This document shows, one piece after another, positions 35,079-43,597 of a DNA stretch of 64,000 nt (position 1 is the first letter of the stretch; each line of letters opens with the position of its first letter). The DNA is taken from assembly GCA_963785565.1 (NCBI GenBank), contig CAWAVV010000031.1:62001-126000 (forward strand). Direction: 5' to 3'. Made by a program: the position numbers and the translations under genes. Below the pieces are notes generated by a model. It searched no databases, was not told the origin of the DNA, and saw only the letters and a list, made by a program, of their open reading frames with translations. Source of the stretch: AP-15 sp963785565. Lineage in GTDB: Bacteria > Pseudomonadota > Alphaproteobacteria > ATCC43930 > CGMCC-115725.

Positions 35079-35320
35079 ACGAAACCACGACCCGTTTCTG
35101 GTGGATGCGCGATGCCCCGGTGCCGCATGGCGGGCGCATCTACGGTCAGCTCGAGCGTGTCGCGACGCGCCTGTTACGTGGTTCCACAAGACGATCAAGA
35201 GGGCAACAAGCCGGCGACCGATTCCTCCGGTCCGGCCAAGCCAGCGGGCGGCGGCGCAACTCCCGCGGGCTCCACCCCCTCTGTAAGCTAGCGGCGAGCT
35301 GCGCCGCGCCAACTGGCTGA
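35075..35320 (+). pseudogene. Truncated cobC-like histidine phosphatase
   Basis: Starts inside the cobS stop (ATGA), the usual position of alpha-ribazole phosphatase. The first ~27 codons read TTRFWWMRDAPVPHGGRIYG, the start of this histidine phosphatase family, but the catalytic His of the RHAP motif is Asp here (MRDAP). After YGQLE the sequence stops resembling the family and becomes Arg/Ser-rich, ending at 35320. The downstream 80 bases up to the MFS stop hold nothing recognisable. A deletion probably removed the rest; the dephosphorylation step must be done by another phosphatase. Confidence 0.7.
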
Positions 35321-35402
35321 GCGGCGTCCCTGGTGTCGGCGACGAGCCCGGCGCAGCCGATACCGCGGACGGCGCTCAGACTGCGATACTGCCGCGAGGC
35401 GC

Positions 35403-36812
35403 TCAACGCGAGATCTCCTCGAGCCGCAGGTTCGTCGTCCGTGGCCCCATCGTCGCGATCACCACGATCACCGCGATCATCGCGCTGGCGATGAACAGGA
35501 AAACCCCGGTCGTGCCGTAATTCCTGAGAAAAAAGGCGACGAAAAAGCCGACGAAGATCGTGCTGAACCGGCTCCAGGAATAGGTGAAGCCGACGGCCCG
35601 GGCGCGAATGCGGGTCGGATAGAGCTCCGACTGGTAGGCATGCAGCGAATAGGCGAAGATCGTGTTCGAAAACGCGATCAGCAGCCCGAATATAACGATC
35701 CCGACGGCGCCTTTCTGCTGCGAGAAACAGAGGCCAAACACCGCGATCGCAAGCGCCGACCCGCAAATCTGCCACTTGCGCTCGAACCGATCCGCGAACT
35801 GGGTCGCAACCAGCGCGGCACCCGGCGATGCCAGCGCGATCACGAAAGTGTAGGCCAGTGATTTGGTGATGTTGATCCCTTGCGACAGCAGCAGGGTCGG
35901 AACCCAGCTGGTAAACCCGTAATAGCCGATCGTCTGCAGCAGCTGGAAAATGACCAGCATCACCGTCCGCTTCAAATAGGGCGGGCGGAAGATCTCGGCA
36001 TACGATCCCTGGGCTTCCTCGACTTCTCCTGCGAGAGTCTGCGCGGCGGGCAGCGGGCGGCCGGTCTCGCGTTCGATCCGCGCCTCGATCATTCGTGCGA
36101 CGCGGTCGGCTTCGGCATGGCGGCCGTGCTGGGCGAGCCAGCGCGGCGACTCGGGCAGCCCAAGCCGCAGCCACCACGCGACGATCGCACCACCGGCGCC
36201 GATCAACGCCACCCAGCGCCAGCCGTCGACCCCGAGCGGAACCCGCGGAACCAGTAGAAATGCGAAAAACGCCGCGATCGGATACGCGGTCAGGCTGATT
36301 GTCGCGACAAACGCAAACGCGGCCCCGCGCCGCTCCCGCGGCACCAGCTCGGACAAATAAGTGTCGATGGTAACAAACTCGACGCCGATGCCGATGCCGG
36401 CGATAAAGCGCCAGACGACCAACCCGACATCGCTCGACTGCAGCGCCATCATCAACGTCGCCAGCGAGTACCAAACCAAGGCGAACGTAAAAATTGTCCG
36501 CCTGCCGAAATAATCGGACAGCGGGCTCAGCAACAAGGTGCCGATGAACATCCCGGCAAAGGTGGCGGCGATCAGGCTGGCGAATCCGTGGATGTCGAAG
36601 AACCCCTTGGTCGTCGCCACCATGATGCCGGCTTTGAACAGGCCGGGCGCGATATAGGTGGTCAGGCCGTTGTCGTAGACTTCAAAGAATGCGCCGAGCG
36701 CCAGCAAGACGATAAAGCGCAGCATGAAGCGCGTCTGCGGCAGCCGGTCCATCCGCGCGGCGATCGTCGTCGCGGGGCGGCCCGCGAAGCCCGTAATAGC
36801 GTCATCGGCCAA
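35403..36812 (-). CDS. MFS transporter, sugar/organic-acid symporter type
   Basis: 469 residues, twelve predicted membrane helices. The N-terminal half has the first MFS loop motif as SPLSDYFGRRTIFTF, and after helix four the AGIGIGVEFVTIDTYLSELVPRERRG block; the second half repeats it with ADRFERKWQ and YQSELYPTRIRARAVGF. The E-P-R-R-G and SELYPTRIRA signatures place it near the sugar porter/aromatic acid symporter families. A 60-residue cytoplasmic loop separates the halves. The substrate is unknown. ATG 36812 is preceded by AGGAGG. Confidence 0.88.
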   Translation of the reverse strand: MADDAITGFAGRPATTIAARMDRLPQTRFMLRFIVLLALGAFFEVYDNGLTTYIAPGLFKAGIMVATTKGFFDIHGFASLIAATFAGMFIGTLLLSPLSDYFGRRTIFTFALVWYSLATLMMALQSSDVGLVVWRFIAGIGIGVEFVTIDTYLSELVPRERRGAAFAFVATISLTAYPIAAFFAFLLVPRVPLGVDGWRWVALIGAGGAIVAWWLRLGLPESPRWLAQHGRHAEADRVARMIEARIERETGRPLPAAQTLAGEVEEAQGSYAEIFRPPYLKRTVMLVIFQLLQTIGYYGFTSWVPTLLLSQGINITKSLAYTFVIALASPGAALVATQFADRFERKWQICGSALAIAVFGLCFSQQKGAVGIVIFGLLIAFSNTIFAYSLHAYQSELYPTRIRARAVGFTYSWSRFSTIFVGFFVAFFLRNYGTTGVFLFIASAMIAVIVVIATMGPRTTNLRLEEISR

Positions 36813-37028
36813 GACATTTTCCTCCTATTTTTCGGCATTGTTTCGCGGGACCGATGACGACGCAACCCGCGTCTCGGGCGCGGCAGCCCGTCCGCTCACG
36901 CATTTCTGCTCGCGCCACGCCCGTAAGCATCCAAGCTGGCGCGCCCACCCAAGCCCAGGTATGCCCAGAAGCCGCGCGCGGTCACTGAAATGTGAGATGC
37001 GCATCGCCACCTGCCGGGCCATTTTCCC

Positions 37029-37047
37029 CTATTGCAATCTGCAATAG
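37029..37047. promoter_or_regulatory. Perfect inverted repeat upstream of 37067 gene
   Basis: CTATTGCAATCTGCAATAG: two 8-base arms around a 3-base centre, ending 20 bases before the start codon and just ahead of the ribosome site GAGGGAGG. It could be an operator for a dimeric regulator or a leader hairpin. Confidence 0.45.
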
Positions 37048-37066
37048 AGTGAGGGAGGCACCAATC

Positions 37067-37681
37067 ATGCGGCGAACATCGTTACTTGCCTTTGTTCTGA
37101 TCACCGCGCTGACGGCCACGGCTCTTGCCCAGGCCCCGCCGACCGGCATGCCGGTGCATGTTCGCGGCACCGTCGAGAAGCTCGACGGCCAGAATTTGAC
37201 GGTCAAATCGCGTGACGGCCAATCCGTGTCGGTCGTGCTAGCCCCGAACTTCACCGTGCGTGCCGTCGTTGCGAAGACTGTCGCTGACATCAAGCCCGGC
37301 GATTTTGTCGCCTCGACCTCGATCAAAGGCCCCGACGGCACGCTCCAGGCGATCGAGCTGCACATTCTGCCCGCGAATTTGCGCGGCAGGATCGATGGTC
37401 AGACGCCCGCCGATCTGGTGCCCGACAGCCTGATGACCAACGCCACCGTGGCGCAGATCCTCGACGCGCCACGCGGCCAAGTGATGAATGTCACCTATCA
37501 GGGCAAACAAGCCAAAATCAACGTCCCGGCGGGCATCCCGATTGTGGGTTATGTCTCTGGCGATGCCGCGTTGCTCACGCCCGGCGCCGCGGTTGTCATT
37601 TTTGCTCGCAAACAACCCGACGGCACACTAACTGCCCCGGGCGTGACGGCTGAAAAGGACGGCATCAAGCCGCCGATGTAG
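37067..37681 (+). CDS. Exported protein of unknown function (DUF5666-like)
   Basis: 204 residues from ATG 37067 with GAGGGAGG upstream. Signal peptide SLLAFVLITALTATALA. The mature protein is beta-rich with repeated small domains (VRGTVEKLDGQNLTVKSRDG, then IKPGDFVASTSIKGPDG), like OB-type DUF5666 or metal-binding periplasmic modules. The second half has a similar pattern around VTYQGKQAKINVPAGIPIVG. Together with msrQ, which starts 26 bases after its stop, it may form one transcript in the redox or envelope area; function unknown. Confidence 0.7.
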   Translation: MRRTSLLAFVLITALTATALAQAPPTGMPVHVRGTVEKLDGQNLTVKSRDGQSVSVVLAPNFTVRAVVAKTVADIKPGDFVASTSIKGPDGTLQAIELHILPANLRGRIDGQTPADLVPDSLMTNATVAQILDAPRGQVMNVTYQGKQAKINVPAGIPIVGYVSGDAALLTPGAAVVIFARKQPDGTLTAPGVTAEKDGIKPPM

Positions 37682-37707
37682 GTCGCGCGGCGCCCCCGGA
37701 GACCCGG

Positions 37708-38589
37708 ATGTATCCTTGGTATGATTACGGCGGCCGGGTCTCCCCCCTAAAGCTCACGGTCTTTGTCGCGCTGTTCGTGCCCGCTGCGTGGGTGATGTTC
37801 GCCTACGCGTTCGGGCTGCTTGGCGCGCGGCCGCTCAACGAAGCGATCCATCAGATCGGGCTGTGGACGATCCGGCTGATCTTTCTCGCCCTGGCGGTGA
37901 CGCCGCTGCGCCAGATCCTGCAATGGCCGCGGCTGATCCTGGTGCGGCGGATGACCGGGGTCGCCGCCTTCGCCTATGTGCTTATCCACTTCTCGCTTTA
38001 TTCGGCGAGCGAAGCGTTCGACTTCGGGAAGGTCGCCAGCGAGATCGTGCGGCGGATCTATCTGACGATCGGCTTTACCGCCCTGCTCGGCCTCGCGGCG
38101 TTGGCGGCAACCTCGACCGACGGGATGGTCCGCCGCCTCGGCGGCAAGCGCTGGCAGCTGTTGCACCGGCTGGTCTATGCGATCGGCGTGCTCGCGGTCA
38201 TTCATTACTGCTTCCAGTCGAAGCTCGATCGATGGGAGCCGACGGTCATGGCCGGGCTGCTGTTCTGGCTGCTCGGTTACCGGCTGCTGTTGTGGCGCTT
38301 CGGCGTGCGCGGGTATTTGGCGCTGCCGTGGGTCGCTGGGCTCGGCCTCGCCGCGGCGATCGCGACCGCATTGGGCGAGGCGGTCTATTTCGGGCTCGCC
38401 TTCCACGCCCCGCTGATGCGGGTATTGGAGACCAACCTGTCGCTCGAGACCGGCATTCGCCCGGCGGTGGTGGTGCTGGTGATCGGCCTCGCGGTCACTG
38501 CCGCCGGCGTGTTGCGGGCGGCGCTGATCCCCGCCGAAAAGCGGCGGACCGGTAGCGCCGTCCGCAGGCAGTTCACGCCAAGCCGTTGA
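37708..38589 (+). CDS. msrQ: MsrQ-like heme-binding membrane subunit
   Basis: 293 residues with about six to seven membrane helices. MsrQ passes electrons from the quinone pool to periplasmic methionine sulfoxide reductase MsrP. The heme-ligand His pattern is visible in FAYVLIHFSLYSASEAF, WQLLHRLVYAIGVLAVIHYC. The start PLKLTVFVALFVPAAW and the ~200-residue core are typical; the ~90-residue C-terminal extension with two more helices is longer than in E. coli MsrQ. The molybdoenzyme partner MsrP is not adjacent; the preceding gene is unrelated. Its end overlaps the convergent phosphatase gene by 17 bases. Confidence 0.82.
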   Translation: MYPWYDYGGRVSPLKLTVFVALFVPAAWVMFAYAFGLLGARPLNEAIHQIGLWTIRLIFLALAVTPLRQILQWPRLILVRRMTGVAAFAYVLIHFSLYSASEAFDFGKVASEIVRRIYLTIGFTALLGLAALAATSTDGMVRRLGGKRWQLLHRLVYAIGVLAVIHYCFQSKLDRWEPTVMAGLLFWLLGYRLLLWRFGVRGYLALPWVAGLGLAAAIATALGEAVYFGLAFHAPLMRVLETNLSLETGIRPAVVVLVIGLAVTAAGVLRAALIPAEKRRTGSAVRRQFTPSR

Positions 38590-39766
38590 GCGCGAAGTCG
38601 AAGATGTCGAAGTTGCGCAACCTGCCGGTCTCGGCGCGCCGCCGATACTCGGGGATCAGCGGCCGCGACAGGATGAACGGCACGCGCTGTTCGCCCTGGC
38701 CTCCGTGCGAGCGCAGGCGATGGCCGGCGAGGCCCGACAGATCATGCTCGTCGCGCGCGCCGCCGATCGCGGTGTCCGCGTTGCCCAGCACGACGAAATC
38801 GGCTTCGCGATCGTACGGCAGTTCAAAGCGGCGCGATGCCTCGGCGCGGTCGAAAACCCCGGCGACCCCGGGCAGCGCCGCGCTCGCCGTCATCATTGCC
38901 GCGATATCGCTGTCGTTGCGGGCGTAGACGCGCACGAACGAGCCGAGCGCCCCGTGATGGCGCACGAACGGGTCGGTGATTGGGCAAATCACCCGCGCCG
39001 CTCCCCCGCCAAAGCGGCCGTTCAGCTCGTCCTCGAGAAAGATCACCCGCGGCTTGTCGTTCATCCCGTGATCGGCGACGAGGCCGACGACCGCGCCCAA
39101 TTCGACAAACCGCGCCACCCGCTTGTCGAGCGCTTTATGAAACGCGTCGGCCTCGGGATCGCCCGGCGCGTGGCCGTGCTGCACATAGTCGGACAGCGAC
39201 AAATAAAGCAGCCGCGCATCGCCGCGTTCCAGCAGCATCAACCCGGCGTCGAGCACGAACAGCGACAAATCGGCCGAGTACATGTCGGGCCGGGCGCGCC
39301 CGACCATCGCCTCGGCCCCGGCATCGGCGCATTCCGACGAGAAACACACGCCGTCGAGGCCGCGCCCGAGCATCCGCCGCAACTTGTCCTTGGCCGTAAC
39401 CGCGGCGGTGGCGACGCCCTGCTGCGACATCAGCCCGAGGATCGTCTCGCTGCGCATCAGCCGGTCGTCGGTGATCATCACCTCGCGTCTGGTCTCGCGG
39501 TCGAGATAATAATTGCCGGCGATGCCATGCACCGCGGGCGGGGCTCCGGTCACGATCGAGACGTTGTTCGGGTTGGTGAAGGTCGGCATGGCCGCATCGG
39601 CGACGCCGAGCCAGCCCTCGCGCGCAAAGCCGCCGATCGTCGGCAGAATGCCGTCGCCGATCCCGCGCTCGACATAAGCCGGATCGAACCCGTCGACGCA
39701 AATCACCACCACCGGCCGTTCCGGCTTGCGGTACCGCCGTCCGTTTAGCTCGATCATCTCGACCAT
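38573..39766 (-). CDS. phnA: Alkaline-phosphatase-superfamily protein, phosphonoacetate hydrolase-like
   Basis: 397 residues from ATG 39766, with GGAGGGAT upstream. Catalytic elements of the superfamily: metal Asp in VVVICVDGFDPAYVERG, the nucleophilic Thr in PTFTNPNNVSIVTG, and metal ligands in YLSLSDYVQHGHAPGD and GLVADHGMNDK. The VICVDGFDPxY, TFTNPNNVSI and MNDK elements are those of PhnA, which cleaves phosphonoacetate to acetate and phosphate. Phosphonate uptake or degradation genes (phnW, phnY) are absent nearby, so this assignment is by sequence pattern only. Its 3' end overlaps msrQ. Confidence 0.8.
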   Translation of the reverse strand: MVEMIELNGRRYRKPERPVVVICVDGFDPAYVERGIGDGILPTIGGFAREGWLGVADAAMPTFTNPNNVSIVTGAPPAVHGIAGNYYLDRETRREVMITDDRLMRSETILGLMSQQGVATAAVTAKDKLRRMLGRGLDGVCFSSECADAGAEAMVGRARPDMYSADLSLFVLDAGLMLLERGDARLLYLSLSDYVQHGHAPGDPEADAFHKALDKRVARFVELGAVVGLVADHGMNDKPRVIFLEDELNGRFGGGAARVICPITDPFVRHHGALGSFVRVYARNDSDIAAMMTASAALPGVAGVFDRAEASRRFELPYDREADFVVLGNADTAIGGARDEHDLSGLAGHRLRSHGGQGEQRVPFILSRPLIPEYRRRAETGRLRNFDIFDFALNGLA

Positions 39767-39981
39767 CGCGATCCCTCCGGAATTTATCCCAACCGACGGC
39801 ATGAATCCCGACCTTGCCCAACCGCCCAGCGGCATTCGCGCGGTCTCACGAGACAGCCGGAAAGCTGAACGCGACTTGATCCAACGTGACGTATAACGAC
39901 ATTGGCGCCGCCTCGTCGTCACCAGCGAAGCGGCCTAGTACTACGAATTTGAGGTTTGGTACCCGATCACTTCTTGCGTCA

Positions 39982-40053
39982 TTCCCGCGAAAGCGGGAAC
40001 CCAGAGCAACCAAAACCCCGTTTGCCGCCCTGGACCCCCGCTTTTCGCGGGGG
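39982..40053. repeat. Paired REP-like palindromes
   Basis: TTCCCGCGAAAGCGGGAA (39982-39999) and CCCCCGC-loop-GCGGGGG (40035-40053), in the ~340-base gap between the phosphatase and the cyclase/ATPase gene. A similar pair lies at 49841-49958. The rest of the gap (39767-39981 and 40054-40106) has no gene I can support. Confidence 0.75.
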
Positions 40054-40106
40054 CGACGAAGTATGGGTAATGGGAACCATCTGTGTGGTTCATACCATAG
40101 TACTGC

Positions 40107-42839
40107 TCACGTCAGCTCGTCGAGCAGCGCCTTGGCCTCTTTCAGGTCGGCGGTGTCGAAGCCTTCGGTGAACCAGCCGTAGACCGGGGCGAGAAGATCG
40201 CGGGCCTGCTGCCGTTTGCCGTGATCGCGCCACAGCCGGGCGAGGCTCGTTGCGGCGCGCAACTCATTACCCTTTGCCTGTTGCCCTCGGGCGACGCGCA
40301 GCGCCGCTTCGAGAGCGCTTTGCCCTTCTTCAATCCGGTTGAGGCCGCACAGCGCGACGCCTTCGAAGCGCAGCAGTTCCGCCTCCCACTGGCGGTGGCC
40401 CGTCTTCTCCACGCCAACCAGCCCTTCCCTCGCCGCAGCAAGAGCCGCCTCATGCTCACCCTGCCGCGTCAGGGCGTCGGCCAACCTCGCCAAGCCGTAG
40501 CTTTTCAATCGCGTCGAGCCGTTCCGGCCCGCAAGGCCCTCGTGCAGACAGGCGATAGCCTCCCCGAGCGCTCCCTGCGCCGTCAGGGCGGCGCCGCGTA
40601 ATAGCTGTGCCTCCAGCACGAAGCCGAGGCGTTGCTCGGCGGCGAGCGCCTCCGCCGACGCGAGCCGTGCCAACGCCAATTCCGGCTCGCCGCGATCGAG
40701 GTGAAGCATCGAGTTGTACTGCAAGGCTATCGCGAAACTGAACGGATGCATGATCCGCTCGGCCAATTCCAATGCTTCGCTGCCGAGCGCCAGGCCCTTT
40801 TCGGGGTACCCGAGCAGCCAATGAACCTGAGCACCTAAGTAGCAGGCACACGTACCGGGGTCGTGCCCGCCATAGCGCAGGTGGTGAAGGCGGTGCCGCT
40901 CGGGATCATAGAGCCGCCGACCCGCCTCGCCATGCTCGCGCGCAACCGCCAATTCGCCGGCGAACAAACAGGTTGCCCAAGCGCTGTGGTGCGCCTGCAG
41001 ACGTAATCCCTCGTCCGCGTTGTCCGCCGCCGTTAGTTGCTGCAGCCTGCTCGACAGTCTGCGGCAGTCGAGGATCATGCCGGCGCCGTTGGCCGATTGC
41101 CAGAGGCCATTGACTGCCATAAACAATTGGCGCGGGTCGCTTCGTTGCTCGGCCAGCTCCCCGGCGCGCGTATAGGCCTCGGCTGCCTCGGCAGCGACGA
41201 ACCCCTTGGTCGTGAACAACGACGGGCCTCGGGCCAATTGCAGCTCGATCTCCCATCCGTCCCGAATCGGACCTTCGGGTAGTGCCGTAAGCGCCGCAAG
41301 ACCCCGCTCGCAATGGCGGATCAATTCTAGATGGGCGAAGCGCGTCGCCGCGTGCTGCCCCGCCTTCAGCCATTGCTCGACCGCGCGTTCCGTATCGCCA
41401 GCGACGGTCAGATGATGAGCCAGCAGCTCGGGTTGGCGCTCGACGAGATCGGCGAAATCCTGCTCCAGCACCGCCGCGACCCGGGCGTGCAATTCCTGCC
41501 GTCTTCCGCGCAGCAACGTGCCATAGGCGGCGTCCTGCACCAGCGCGTGCTTGAACAGGTAAGAGGCGTGCGGAGCAATCCCGCTGCAAAACAGCAATCC
41601 CGCATCGCTGAGCTGACCCAACGCGTCTTGCAGCTCCCTCTGATCACGATGCGCCACCGGCTCGATCAGTTCATAGGCAAACTCGCGGCCGAGCACCGCG
41701 CCGATCTGTGCGATCTCCTTCGGCACCGGCCCGAGCCGGTCCAAGCGAGCCATCAGTGACGCATGCAACGTCGCCGGCACCGACAGCGCGGTCAGCGATG
41801 CCGTCGCCAGCACCGTAGCAACCCGGTCTTCTTGCTCGGCGCTTTCCAGCACCGCCTTGGTCAGTTCCTCGACAAACAGCGGCACCCCGTCGGTGCGCTC
41901 GACGATCTCCGCGACGATGGCGGCGGCGAGCACGGCATTGCCGGCCAGCTTTTGCACCAGCGCCTCACCAGCGCGTTCGTCGAGCCGATTGAGCGCTAAG
42001 CTCGTGACATGGGCGCGGCCGGCCCAGGGCGGCTGAAACTCGGGGCGAAAGGTGATCGCCAGCAGCACCGGCAGACGGCGCACTCGGTCGACGCTGAGGT
42101 CCAGCAGTTCGCGCGAGGTCGGGTCGATCCAATGGGCGTCCTCGAACACCATCAGCACCGGCCGATGCCGCGCCTCCGCTACGAGCTGGTTGAGCAGCGC
42201 CTCGAATTGCTTTTCCCGTTTGCGTTGGGGACTGAGGTTGAGGTTCGCGGCGGAGCTCGGCAACGACAGCAACTCGCTCAACAGCGCCATAGCGTCGTCA
42301 TCCTTTGTCCCTCGGGCGAGCAGCGCCCCCAATTTGCCGAGCTTGGTTTCGACCGCATCATCGCGGAGAAATCCGGCAGCGTGTTCGAGCTGCGTGATGA
42401 AGGGATGGAGCGAGCTGTCCTGGTGGTACGGCGAGCAGAAATACCGCAAGCGGGTATGCGGCTCGGTTCCGATGTGCTCGGATAGCGCCGCCGTGAGCCG
42501 CGACTTGCCGATGCCTGGCTCGCCGGAGATCAGCACCACCCGTCCCTCTCCGCTCTTCGCCTGTTGCCAACGGCGGACGAGCAACTCGACTTCCTCCTCG
42601 CGCCCGACGAGCGGCGTCTCCTGCAAGCGCAACGCCTCGAACCGGCTCAGCACTCCGCTCTCGGCGATGACCCGCCAGGCCGGCTGCGGTTCGGCAAAGC
42701 CGGCAAGCGCCTGCGGGCCGAGATCGGCGAGCTCGAACAGCCCGCCGACCTGCCGGCGCGTCGCCTCAGCGAAGACCAGCGTGTTCGGCGTGGCCAGCGC
42801 CTGCAGCCGGGCCGCGAGGTTCGGCGTCTCGCCGACCAC
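40107..42839 (-). CDS. ATPase and TPR half of a split class III cyclase protein
   Basis: 910 codons open from a GTG at 42839 that follows directly on an in-frame TAG. The sequence continues the upstream frame (42840-43457): VVGETPNLAARLQAL is the end of the cyclase catalytic domain. Then comes a STAND-type ATPase with VGREEEVELLVRRW, Walker A ISGEPGIGKSRLTAAL and Walker B PVLMVFEDAHWIDPTS, followed by a long TPR region. The two parts together make the usual ~1100-residue SAM-cyclase-ATPase-TPR protein. Starting at this GTG would give a protein without a cyclase, so it is more likely a gene broken by one nonsense codon. See findings. Confidence 0.75.
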   Translation of the reverse strand: MVGETPNLAARLQALATPNTLVFAEATRRQVGGLFELADLGPQALAGFAEPQPAWRVIAESGVLSRFEALRLQETPLVGREEEVELLVRRWQQAKSGEGRVVLISGEPGIGKSRLTAALSEHIGTEPHTRLRYFCSPYHQDSSLHPFITQLEHAAGFLRDDAVETKLGKLGALLARGTKDDDAMALLSELLSLPSSAANLNLSPQRKREKQFEALLNQLVAEARHRPVLMVFEDAHWIDPTSRELLDLSVDRVRRLPVLLAITFRPEFQPPWAGRAHVTSLALNRLDERAGEALVQKLAGNAVLAAAIVAEIVERTDGVPLFVEELTKAVLESAEQEDRVATVLATASLTALSVPATLHASLMARLDRLGPVPKEIAQIGAVLGREFAYELIEPVAHRDQRELQDALGQLSDAGLLFCSGIAPHASYLFKHALVQDAAYGTLLRGRRQELHARVAAVLEQDFADLVERQPELLAHHLTVAGDTERAVEQWLKAGQHAATRFAHLELIRHCERGLAALTALPEGPIRDGWEIELQLARGPSLFTTKGFVAAEAAEAYTRAGELAEQRSDPRQLFMAVNGLWQSANGAGMILDCRRLSSRLQQLTAADNADEGLRLQAHHSAWATCLFAGELAVAREHGEAGRRLYDPERHRLHHLRYGGHDPGTCACYLGAQVHWLLGYPEKGLALGSEALELAERIMHPFSFAIALQYNSMLHLDRGEPELALARLASAEALAAEQRLGFVLEAQLLRGAALTAQGALGEAIACLHEGLAGRNGSTRLKSYGLARLADALTRQGEHEAALAAAREGLVGVEKTGHRQWEAELLRFEGVALCGLNRIEEGQSALEAALRVARGQQAKGNELRAATSLARLWRDHGKRQQARDLLAPVYGWFTEGFDTADLKEAKALLDELT

Positions 42840-43457
42840 CTACTGCTCCTGCGCCGATCCCTCGCCAATCAGATCGCCGACCACGGCGAGCCCGGTGGCG
42901 ATGCCGAGCCGCACGCGCAAATCTTCGCGCGCCTGCAATCGGCCGACCGCCTCAATCACCGCCAACCCGGCGCGCACCGCCCGCTCGGCATCGTCCTCAT
43001 GCGCCTGCGGATATCCGAAATAGACCAAAACGCCGTCGCCCATGTACTTGGCGACAAAACCGTCGAACCGGCCCACCGTCTCGGCGACCACGCGGTGGTA
43101 GCCGCCGATCAACTCACGCAGATCCTCCGGGTCGTGACGGGTCGAGAGTGCGGTCGAGCCGACCAAGTCGCAGAACATCACCGTCAGCTGGCGGCGTTCG
43201 GCATCGACTTGTGCTGGTGCACTAGGGGCGGGCGCCGTCACCACGGCGGCGGGCATCGCCGCGAGTTTGGGTACACCCTCGGTCAGCGCGGCGATCGCAT
43301 CCAACAAACGACGGCGGTGCCCGATCGACATAATCCCGAGTTCGCGCAGATCGTCGGCGGTTAGCCGCGGCAACACCTCAGCGTCGACATCGTTGTCGCG
43401 AAAGGCCGGCTCGTATTGAGCGAGCCCAAGGCCCCGCAGCCAATTTCCAACATCCAC
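42840..43457 (-). CDS. Class III adenylate/guanylate cyclase half of a split cyclase-ATPase protein
   Basis: 205 residues. N-terminal SAM domain (VGNWLRGLGLAQYEPAF to GIMSIGHRRRLLDAIAAL), a Pro/Ala linker, then a class III cyclase domain: RRQLTVMFCDLVGSTALS with the first metal Asp, then FVAKYMGDGVLVYFG with the second, and HEDDAERAVRAGLAVI. The frame stops at TAG (42840-42842) after GEGSAQEQ, exactly where homologues run on into (V/I)VGETPNLAARLQ. Without the rest it lacks the last catalytic strand, so it is probably inactive unless the TAG is read through. Confidence 0.8.
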   Translation of the reverse strand: MDVGNWLRGLGLAQYEPAFRDNDVDAEVLPRLTADDLRELGIMSIGHRRRLLDAIAALTEGVPKLAAMPAAVVTAPAPSAPAQVDAERRQLTVMFCDLVGSTALSTRHDPEDLRELIGGYHRVVAETVGRFDGFVAKYMGDGVLVYFGYPQAHEDDAERAVRAGLAVIEAVGRLQAREDLRVRLGIATGLAVVGDLIGEGSAQEQ

Positions 43458-43557
43458 GGCAGAAAGCCTCCCGCGAATAATCTTACACTGAAATGACGCC
43501 GGTAGTGCAGAGATCTAGCCGGTGGTTCGGCGAGACGCCAGCGGTGTTCTTTGGGAC

Positions 43558-43583
43558 ACTCCTAAAATTGCCCAATTCGCATG
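43558..43583. repeat. Direct repeat, copy 1, beside SDR gene
   Basis: 26 bases beginning ACTCCTAAAATTGCCCAATT, identical to 44575-44600; together they flank the SDR gene 43598-44359. Outside the exact match the sequences GGTGTTCTTTGGGA and GGTGTTTGTCGGG are also alike. Confidence 0.85.
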
Positions 43584-43597
43584 AATTCGGGCGACAC

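Noticed and set aside
38705..39748. 347-codon plus-strand frame opposite the phosphatase gene
   Set aside because: Antisense of a gene with clear catalytic motifs; Arg/His-rich, no domain.
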